In this document: in pieces, positions 7,322 to 11,679 of the stretch
How positions within the stretch are numbered: position 1 is the first letter of the stretch
Layout of the letters: every line of letters starts with the position of its first letter
Assembly: GCA_964630765.1 (NCBI GenBank)
Contig: CAZVXE010000045.1
Coordinates: 1-11,679 of the forward strand
DNA from: Methanofastidiosum sp964630765
GTDB taxonomy: Archaea; Methanobacteriota_B; Thermococci; Methanofastidiosales; Methanofastidiosaceae
DNA length: 11,679 bases
Direction: 5' to 3'
Position numbers and translations under genes: made by a program
Notes under the pieces: model-generated
What the model was told of the DNA's origin: nothing
Databases searched by the model: none
Seen by the model: the letters and a program-made list of their open reading frames with translations, nothing else

Positions 7322-7867
7322 ATGATTGATCTTGGAGAAGTAAAAAAATTAAGGAAAAAATTTGGAGTGACTCAAAAGGAGCTAGCTTCAAAAGCTGGTG
7401 TTACTCAAGCTTATATAGCTAAACTTGAAAACAAACAGATTGACCCCAAACTTTCTTCTTTTAACAAGATCTTAAATGCTTTAGAAGAGCTAAGGGTAAG
7501 AATGAAAAAAATACAGGATGTTATGGTTTCTCCTGTAATCTTTGTTCACCCGAAGGATAAGGTTAGTGATGCAATAACAATAATGGCACGTTATAACATA
7601 TCACAGCTACCTGTTTTGAGAAATGGAACCCCTGTAGGAAGTCTTTCTGAAAAATCGCTGATAAAAAAACTTGGAATTGGAAAAATTTGTGAGACCCCAG
7701 ACCTTACAGTGTCTGAGATTATGGAAGAAAGCTTTCCAGTAGTTTCTAAGGAACAAAGTTTTGTTGAAGTTTACACGCTACTAAAAGAAAATCAAGCCGT
7801 TCTTATTGAAGAAATGGGAAGAGTAGTAGGAATAATTACTAGAGCAGATATTCTTGACAAGATTTAA
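7322..7867 (+). CDS. XRE-type HTH regulator with two CBS domains
   Basis: This is a probable ligand-responsive DNA-binding protein of 181 residues. Residues 4-56 are an XRE/Cro-type helix-turn-helix with TQKELASKAGVTQAYIAKLE, a textbook recognition-helix layout. After a short charged linker come two CBS motifs, about 67-118 (starting DVMVSPVIFVHP and containing NISQLPVL) and about 131-180 (IMEESFPVVSKEQ through GIITRADIL). CBS pairs bind adenosine-containing ligands such as AMP, ATP or S-adenosylmethionine. HTH-CBS fusions are common in archaea but few targets are known. The gene follows prs by 8 bases with only a weak GGCGAT site, implying one mRNA and possibly coupled translation. Since PRPP synthetase consumes ATP and makes AMP, adenylate-sensing control of prs is an attractive inference, not shown by sequence. 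Domain calls are firm. Confidence 0.9.
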   Translation: MIDLGEVKKLRKKFGVTQKELASKAGVTQAYIAKLENKQIDPKLSSFNKILNALEELRVRMKKIQDVMVSPVIFVHPKDKVSDAITIMARYNISQLPVLRNGTPVGSLSEKSLIKKLGIGKICETPDLTVSEIMEESFPVVSKEQSFVEVYTLLKENQAVLIEEMGRVVGIITRADILDKI

Positions 7868-7883
7868 TCTTTTTAATAGTTAA

Positions 7884-7922
7884 TTTTAAAAACAAATGTT
7901 CACTCCATAAGAAAAAGGAGGT
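7884..7922 (+). promoter_or_regulatory. Promoter candidate and strong ribosome binding site of the SecB-like gene
   Basis: AAGGAGGT at 7915-7922 lies five bases before ATG 7928 and chooses that codon over the in-frame TTG at 7922, which would overlap the site. A TATA-like TTTTAAAAA at 7884-7892 predicts a start near 7913, giving this gene its own transcript. The T-rich stretch 7868-7888 after the HTH gene may terminate the prs operon. Confidence 0.5.
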
Positions 7923-7927
7923 TGTAT

Positions 7928-8377
7928 ATGCCAATAATTAATTTTAATATTACAAAAGCCGTAGTAGAAAAGAAAAAATTGGAGAAAGCTCCCGAAGGAC
8001 CAGTAAGTTTTACGCAGACACCAAATATTGTCTCAATCAAAGAGATGCAGCTTTCCGGGCCAAGCGGAAGATTAAACGTGTTAGATGTTGAGTTTGATTT
8101 CCTTTCAAAGTACGAGCCTGAAGTAGGCAGTGCAAGTATTAAAGGAAACGTTTACTACCAAGAAGGAGAAGAGTTCAGGAAAAAAATCGTTGAACAGTGG
8201 GAAGGTAAAAAGACCCTTGACACAGCATTTTTTGATGAAGTCATAAATGGAATAAACGCAAAATGCTACGTATTTTCAATGATGCTAATAAAAGAGCTCG
8301 GCCTTCCAATTGCAACACCATTCAGATACAGCGCTTCTCCAGATGCTGCTAAGGCTGAAAAACCAAAAAAGAAATAA
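7928..8377 (+). CDS. Conserved archaeal small protein, possibly SecB-like
   Basis: Function is not known with confidence. The 149-residue soluble protein has no membrane segment or signal. Residues 30-80 look like antiparallel beta strands (LNVLDVEFDFLSKYEPEVGSASIKGNVYY). A helical part follows with a Trp (91) and an NGINAKCYVFSMMLIKELGLP segment (108-127) ending in a Pro-rich turn and a lysine-rich disordered tail (139-149). The strand pattern with YEPEVG plus the C-terminal helix ending in LGLP resembles a family of archaeal proteins proposed to have the SecB chaperone fold (MJ0357 of Methanocaldococcus is the example I recall). I cannot verify this without a profile search. The very strong AAGGAGGT site suggests high expression. 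It lies between the prs operon and the methyltransferase fusion, and T-rich sequence follows, so it is probably transcribed alone. Confidence 0.85.
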   Translation: MPIINFNITKAVVEKKKLEKAPEGPVSFTQTPNIVSIKEMQLSGPSGRLNVLDVEFDFLSKYEPEVGSASIKGNVYYQEGEEFRKKIVEQWEGKKTLDTAFFDEVINGINAKCYVFSMMLIKELGLPIATPFRYSASPDAAKAEKPKKK

Positions 8378-8410
8378 TATTTTTATAGTTTATCCTATAT
8401 TTTTTCTTTT
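8378..8410 (+). terminator. T-rich terminator after the SecB-like gene
   Basis: The 33 bases after the stop codon contain three T-runs, the last being TTTTTTCTTTT-like at 8400-8410, without a GC-rich hairpin. This is the usual archaeal termination signal and isolates the methyltransferase gene downstream. Confidence 0.5.
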
Positions 8411-8451
8411 AAATTAAAATTTTATGTTCCCATTAATGCTGATTAAATAAG

Positions 8452-8470
8452 TGGATGGCTAGACCATCCA
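8452..8470. repeat. 7-bp dyad upstream of the methyltransferase promoter (possible activator site)
   Basis: TGGATGG (8452-8458) and CCATCCA (8464-8470) are perfect inverted arms around CTAGA. The arms are G/C-containing and stand out in very AT-rich DNA. The dyad ends just before the BRE/TATA candidate of the methyltransferase gene, the usual place for an archaeal activator. It could instead be a hairpin at the end of the upstream transcript, but the T-run lies before it, not after. Confidence 0.5.
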
Positions 8471-8471
8471 T

Positions 8472-8490
8472 GAAAAACCTTTTATTAAAT
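8472..8490 (+). promoter_or_regulatory. Candidate promoter of the methyltransferase-corrinoid gene
   Basis: Purine-rich GAAAAACC (BRE-like, 8472-8479) followed by TTTTATTAAAT (8480-8490) forms the best promoter candidate in the 180-bp gap. It predicts a transcription start near 8510, directly before the leader hairpin. Confidence 0.4.
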
Positions 8491-8512
8491 AATCAAAAGG
8501 AACAATTGGGTA

Positions 8513-8550
8513 AGTTAACCTATTTTAATTGGTTGACTACATAAAGGAGG
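8513..8550 (+). promoter_or_regulatory. Leader hairpin and strong ribosome binding site before the TTG start
   Basis: AGTTAACC (8513-8520) can pair with GGTTGACT (8531-8538) over 8 bp with one G-U, leaving a 10-base A/T loop. Eight bases further on is GGAGG (8546-8550), seven bases before TTG 8558. The next in-frame ATG (8573) has no site at proper distance, so the TTG start is preferred. The hairpin would sit at the extreme 5' end of the predicted mRNA and may protect it or tune initiation. Confidence 0.5.
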
Positions 8551-8557
8551 AGATTAT

Positions 8558-10312
8558 TTGGCATTAAGAGAAATGACACCATATAGAAGATTCATGTCCG
8601 CTATGACTGGCGGCCGTGTTGATAGAACACCTGTAATGGTTCTTTCTAACTTTTGTAAAGAATTGATGGCTTCAACAAACGTTACTTGGCCAGCATGTCA
8701 GACCGATCCAAAGGTCATGGCACAGTTCCAGGCAGGAAGATATGAAGTTTGGGGCCTAGATGTATTGATATCCCACAATGATTTAGTATCCGAAGCAACT
8801 ATGCTAGGGGCAGAGATTGACCTTGGAACAGACCTTAGGCATCCATCAGTATTGAAGCATGTGCTTGAAAATACTGATCCAACAAAATACAACATGCCAA
8901 AAGATGTTGTATCTAAGGGAAGAAATCCAATAGTTGAAGGTTCTACAAAGATTCTCGTTGAAAAGTACGAGGGTCTCGTCCCTGTTCTTAGAACAGTTAC
9001 TGGACCAATGACAATTGCAGGTCACCTTTGGGGTGTTGACAGGATTTTAATGTGGTCAAAGCAAGAAGAAAAGAAGTTTGAAGCTTGTCTTGATATTTGT
9101 ACTGATCTATGTATTGAAATTATTAGAAACTCTGCTGACTCAAGCGGTGCAAATGGATTTTATATGCCTGATCCAACAGCATCAGGAGACTTACTTGATC
9201 CAAAGGACTTCCAGAATTTTCTCGAACCAAGATATAAGAGAATGACAAAGGAAACTAAGGATATTGTATCTATGTTACACATCTGTGGTGACACAAGGGG
9301 ATACATGGACAGAATTCCACACTCTGGATTCGACGCATTCTCATTTGAGGCTCCAGGAACTGCAGTTAAGGAAGCTAAGATGGGTCTTGGAGACAGAGTT
9401 ACACTAGTCGGAAGTTTGGAAACAATCCCAGTCGTCATGATGGGTAAACCTGATTATGTTTACACACAGTCTTTAAGAGATATCGCAGACGGAGTAGATA
9501 TTCTATCACCTGCTTGCGGTACACCACCAATGACTCCAAATGCAAACATAAGAGCAATGGTAGAAGCTTGCGAGCCAAAGAAAGTAAAGAGAAAAGTCGT
9601 TGCAATGAGCAAAGAAGACATCATAAAGAAATACACACCAGCAAAAGCCGACCTCGCAGACATTACTAAAGCAGTCATGGTAGGAGATGCCGTAACAACT
9701 GAGAATTTAGTAGTAGCAGCTCTTAAGAAAGGATTAAAGCCAATTGATTTAGTAGAAGAAGCCTTATTACCTGGTGCAATCGGAGTAGCAGAGATGTACG
9801 ACGGTGGATATGCATTCGTACCTGAAATATTACTCGCCGCAAATGCAATGAAGAAAGGTATAAGCCACTGCCAGAGCGCAATGGGAGACGTTAAGCCAAA
9901 AGGTAAGATTATAATGCATGTCGCATTCGGTGACGTTCACGCCATTGGAAAAGACATTGTAAAGTCAATCTTGATTGCAAAGGGATACGCAGTAACTGAT
10001 CTAGGGGCAAGTGTACCATGGGAGAAAGTAGTCGAAGCAGCAAAGAAGGAAAAACCAGATGTTGTATCTGGAACTGCTTTAATGACAACAACAAGAACTG
10101 CATTCCCCAAAGTCGTTGAACTCATGAAGAAGGAAGGTCTAGCCATCCCATTCATAGTTGCAGGTGGAGCAGTCGACCCAGCATACGCAGAAACAATGGA
10201 CTATGCCATATACTGTAAAGGACCAGGAGATGCTGAGCCTGTCTTTGAAGGTATAAGAAAAGGCAAGAAGTGGCAACAGATCAGAGAAGAAGAGCACAAG
10301 AAATACAAGTAA
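8558..10312 (+). CDS. Methyltransferase-corrinoid fusion protein (MtsA/MtaA-like plus MtsB/MtaC-like)
   Basis: This cytoplasmic 584-residue protein joins two proteins that are separate in most methanogens. Residues 1-340 are a UroD-fold zinc methyltransferase of the MtaA/MtbA/MtsA family, with the zinc motif His241-x-Cys243 (LHICGDT) and Cys320 (SPACGTPP) that binds and activates the thiol of coenzyme M. After a charged linker (340-360), residues about 362-445 form the helical cap of methyl-carrying corrinoid proteins, and 448-570 the B12-binding Rossmann domain, with the cobalt-ligand motif Asp459-x-His461-x-x-Gly464, GTALMTTT (505-512) and Gly536-Gly537. The protein can therefore hold a methyl group on its own cobalt and pass it to coenzyme M, feeding methanogenesis. 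A methylated thiol is the likely donor, by analogy with the fused methylthiol enzymes of methanogens and with MtsA; methanol or another donor is possible, since no partner MtaB-, MtmB- or Pyl-type gene is in the window. The composition is visibly less AT-rich, with CCA and GGA favoured, suggesting high expression. Confidence 0.88.
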   Translation: MALREMTPYRRFMSAMTGGRVDRTPVMVLSNFCKELMASTNVTWPACQTDPKVMAQFQAGRYEVWGLDVLISHNDLVSEATMLGAEIDLGTDLRHPSVLKHVLENTDPTKYNMPKDVVSKGRNPIVEGSTKILVEKYEGLVPVLRTVTGPMTIAGHLWGVDRILMWSKQEEKKFEACLDICTDLCIEIIRNSADSSGANGFYMPDPTASGDLLDPKDFQNFLEPRYKRMTKETKDIVSMLHICGDTRGYMDRIPHSGFDAFSFEAPGTAVKEAKMGLGDRVTLVGSLETIPVVMMGKPDYVYTQSLRDIADGVDILSPACGTPPMTPNANIRAMVEACEPKKVKRKVVAMSKEDIIKKYTPAKADLADITKAVMVGDAVTTENLVVAALKKGLKPIDLVEEALLPGAIGVAEMYDGGYAFVPEILLAANAMKKGISHCQSAMGDVKPKGKIIMHVAFGDVHAIGKDIVKSILIAKGYAVTDLGASVPWEKVVEAAKKEKPDVVSGTALMTTTRTAFPKVVELMKKEGLAIPFIVAGGAVDPAYAETMDYAIYCKGPGDAEPVFEGIRKGKKWQQIREEEHKKYK

Positions 10313-10313
10313 A

Positions 10314-10355
10314 TTATTTTATTTTTTTCTTATTCTTTTTTTAATTAATTTTTCA
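10314..10355 (+). terminator. T-rich terminator after the fusion gene
   Basis: The stop codon is followed by about 40 bases dominated by T-runs of up to seven or so, with no G and no stable hairpin. This typical archaeal terminator makes the fusion gene monocistronic. Confidence 0.6.
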
Positions 10356-10385
10356 AATCAATTCATTCTTTTAGAGAGTGTTTTC

Positions 10386-10403
10386 TCAAAAACTTTTTAT
10401 ATA
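10386..10403 (+). promoter_or_regulatory. npdG promoter
   Basis: TTTATATA at 10396-10403, preceded by an A-rich BRE-like stretch (10388-10393), is the clearest archaeal promoter in the window. It predicts a transcription start near 10425-10428, so the mRNA leader would be only about 10-13 bases. Confidence 0.65.
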
Positions 10404-10437
10404 CAGACAAGTATAATGTATTCTAAGGTTGATTAAA

Positions 10438-11178
10438 ATGAAGAAAATTGCCATTATTGGGGGAACTGGCGGACAGGGCACGGGACTTGCTTTGAGATGG
10501 GCAAGAGCTGGACATGAAATCTTTATTGGATCTAGGGAAGAAAGCAAGGCTTGTGCATCTGCCGATAATCTAAAGGAGATATGTATTGATACTGCATGTT
10601 CTTTATTAGAAATAGAAAGGTCTGATGTCCAAGCTATAAAGGAAAAAGTTCCTGAAGCAAAGATACTAGGGTTCGATAATTTAGAAGCGGCAAAGAAAGC
10701 AGATATAATTGTGATAAGTGTTCCTTATTCGCATCTTATTCCCACAGTAGCTTCTATTAAGGAGGCTTTAACTGAGGGAAAAACAGTTGTATCTGTAGTT
10801 GTGCCTCTTTCGACTGCAGTTGGTGGAAAAGCCACAACAGTTATTTCCCCTTGGGAAGGAAGTGCTGCGGAAGTTATTCAGAGCTTAGTACCAGAAAATG
10901 TTCAGGTAATCAGTGCATTCCAGAATGTAAGTGCAGACAGACTTTCTGACCTAACAAATACAGTTGATTGTGATGTAATCGTATGCGGGGGTTCAAAGGA
11001 CGCAAGAAAAGGAATAATGGAACTTGCAAAAGACATACCTGGAGCAAGGGCAATTGATGGCGGACCACTTCAGAATGCAAGACTCATTGAACCAATAACG
11101 GCATTACTCATAGGTATGAACATAAGGTATAAAGTCAAGGAAGGAATGGGTATAAGATTTACTTATCTGCCTGAATAA
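10438..11178 (+). CDS. npdG: F420-dependent NADP reductase
   Basis: The enzyme (also called Fno) transfers hydride between reduced coenzyme F420 and NADP, supplying NADPH for biosynthesis in methanogens. From ATG 10438 it has 246 residues. The Rossmann motif GGTGGQGTG spans 8-16; Ser32-Arg33 (GSREE) is the pair that contacts the 2'-phosphate of NADP; VVPLSTAVGG (121-130) and IDGGPLQNARLIEPIT (207-221) are the F420-side and conserved C-terminal motifs. About 20 extra residues occur between the NADP-binding helix and the next strand (about 45-72), with Cys39, Cys49 and Cys54 nearby; the Archaeoglobus enzyme is about 212 residues as I recall it. An in-frame TTG at 10429 would add three residues, but the ATG fits the family start (MKKIAIIGGTG) and the AGGTTGA-like site before it. 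It stands alone between a clear promoter and a convergent VOC gene. Identity is secure. Confidence 0.94.
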   Translation: MKKIAIIGGTGGQGTGLALRWARAGHEIFIGSREESKACASADNLKEICIDTACSLLEIERSDVQAIKEKVPEAKILGFDNLEAAKKADIIVISVPYSHLIPTVASIKEALTEGKTVVSVVVPLSTAVGGKATTVISPWEGSAAEVIQSLVPENVQVISAFQNVSADRLSDLTNTVDCDVIVCGGSKDARKGIMELAKDIPGARAIDGGPLQNARLIEPITALLIGMNIRYKVKEGMGIRFTYLPE

Positions 11179-11194
11179 ATAAAAAATATTTATT
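11174..11194. terminator. Shared bidirectional terminator between npdG and the VOC gene
   Basis: AATAAATA (11174-11181) and TATTTATT (11187-11194) are perfect inverted arms around five A bases. The palindrome includes the npdG stop codon and ends just before the convergent gene's stop. Each strand shows T-rich sequence at its 3' end, so the 17-bp gap can end both transcripts. Confidence 0.5.
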
Positions 11195-11195
11195 T

Positions 11196-11639
11196 TTATT
11201 CTGAATATAATCCTTCTTTTTTATTATATACTTCAATTATGTTTCCATCTGGATCATAAAAATAAAAGAATCTCTTGCCATTGATTTTTGGGTGAGGGTG
11301 AGTTAGAGTAACTGGCTCTGAAATTGTTTCAATACAATTGCTTACAAATTTTTCATGTAATGCGTCCACATTTTCAACTTCAAATGCTATATGGTTAAAC
11401 ATTGAAGGGCTTTCCATAAGCCCACTTTTGAATTCTACTAATTCTATATTAACTTTTGATTTTGGATCTGATAATACTGCAAATACAACGTCAAATCCTT
11501 CTATACCAGTTACTTTTTCAAACTGTTCACCACTTATAGGGTGTTCAAAGACTGTTTCTAATCCTAATGTTTCTTTATAGAATCTTTTTGATATTTCAAG
11601 ATTTGAAACAAGTAAAGCTATGTGATTTAAAGTTGCCAT
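11196..11639 (-). CDS. VOC-family metalloprotein (glyoxalase I-like)
   Basis: The 147-residue protein is a pair of beta-alpha-beta-beta-beta units of the vicinal oxygen chelate superfamily. The metal ligands expected for the fold are visible: His6 (LNHIALLV), Glu66 (VNIELVEF), His83 (FNHIAFEV) and Glu136 (DPDGNIIEVY). Glyoxalase I, methylmalonyl-CoA epimerase and small-molecule lyases share this scaffold; the YDPDGNIIE ending and FYKETLGLE opening are generic, so the substrate is not assigned. It is cytoplasmic, with no signal. It converges on npdG with a 17-bp gap. No ribosome binding site precedes its ATG, while a TATA-like element lies about 26 bases upstream, suggesting a leaderless transcript. 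A metallo-beta-lactamase hydrolase also lies in this window, but the two genes are more than 7 kb apart, so a glyoxalase I/II pair is not implied. Confidence 0.88.
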   Translation of the reverse strand: MATLNHIALLVSNLEISKRFYKETLGLETVFEHPISGEQFEKVTGIEGFDVVFAVLSDPKSKVNIELVEFKSGLMESPSMFNHIAFEVENVDALHEKFVSNCIETISEPVTLTHPHPKINGKRFFYFYDPDGNIIEVYNKKEGLYSE

Positions 11640-11660
11640 GAATTAATTTAAGAAAATGAT

Positions 11661-11675
11661 AGTTTTAAAGGTTTT
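11661..11675 (-). promoter_or_regulatory. VOC gene promoter (predicted leaderless)
   Basis: The minus strand reads AAAACC followed by TTTAAAACT, a BRE/TATA arrangement centred about 26 bases before the ATG at 11639. The transcription start would coincide with the start codon, matching the absence of a Shine-Dalgarno sequence. Confidence 0.45.
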
Positions 11676-11679
11676 GAAA

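Noticed and set aside
6465..7867. Toxin-antitoxin pair reading of the small HTH gene
   Set aside because: The HTH protein has two clear CBS domains and follows prs; no toxin-like partner is present.
8378..8557. Riboswitch (for example cobalamin) in the leader of the corrinoid gene
   Set aside because: No B12-box-like sequence or multi-stem architecture is visible; only the simple dyad and hairpin were found.
9160..9438. Minus-strand frames under the methyltransferase gene, also at 9460-9678 and 9937-10155
   Set aside because: They are antisense to an intact, motif-rich gene and have no start signals.
8558..10312. Frameshift or misassembly joining two adjacent genes
   Set aside because: The frame is continuous through the linker (codons 340-360) with all motifs intact on both sides and no internal start with a ribosome binding site at the junction.
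10365..10390. GAGA...TCTC short inverted repeat before the npdG promoter
   Set aside because: Only four paired bases; expected by chance.

Overview
The window comes from an AT-rich archaeon, almost certainly a methanogen. The archaeal markers are the GatD/GatE pair (the archaea-specific Glu-tRNA(Gln) amidotransferase), a membrane-anchored LonB protease, TATA/BRE-type promoters, GGTGAT/GGAGG ribosome binding sites and T-rich terminators. The methanogen markers are a single polypeptide joining a zinc methyltransferase of the MtaA/MtbA/MtsA type to a corrinoid (B12) protein domain, followed by an F420-dependent NADP reductase. A low-GC lineage that lives by methyl reduction, such as Candidatus Methanofastidiosum (WSA2), which is thought to use methylated thiols through a fused methyltransferase/corrinoid protein, is the best guess. 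That placement is inference and was not tested by any search.

Layout. Bases 1-4339 and on to 6280 are read on the minus strand: gatE (cut by the left edge) preceded by gatD with an 11-base overlap; gdhA (glutamate dehydrogenase) with its own promoter; then lonB followed by a metallo-beta-lactamase-fold hydrolase gene as a two-gene unit. A divergent 184-bp control region (6281-6464) separates lonB from the plus-strand genes. These are prs (PRPP synthetase) with a helix-turn-helix/CBS regulator gene 8 bases behind it, a small SecB-like protein gene, the methyltransferase-corrinoid fusion, and npdG. A minus-strand VOC (glyoxalase-like) gene converges on npdG and shares a 17-bp gap with it. No gap exceeds 300 bases, and I saw no tRNA, rRNA, CRISPR array or insertion sequence.

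How the genes work together. gdhA, gatD and gatE are nitrogen and translation housekeeping: glutamate is formed, then Glu-tRNA(Gln) is amidated using glutamine or asparagine. prs plus the CBS regulator suggests nucleotide-state control of PRPP supply. The fusion protein would take a methyl group from a methylated substrate (probably a thiol or methanol) onto its own corrinoid and pass it to coenzyme M. NpdG links the F420 and NADPH pools.

Most unusual points: the fusion gene has methyltransferase first and corrinoid second, begins at TTG, and has an elaborate leader (a dyad upstream of the promoter and a hairpin at the predicted mRNA 5' end). NpdG carries an extra segment with cysteines. A palindrome overlaps the prs start region. 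Predicted leaderless genes (gatD, VOC) sit beside strongly Shine-Dalgarno-led genes.
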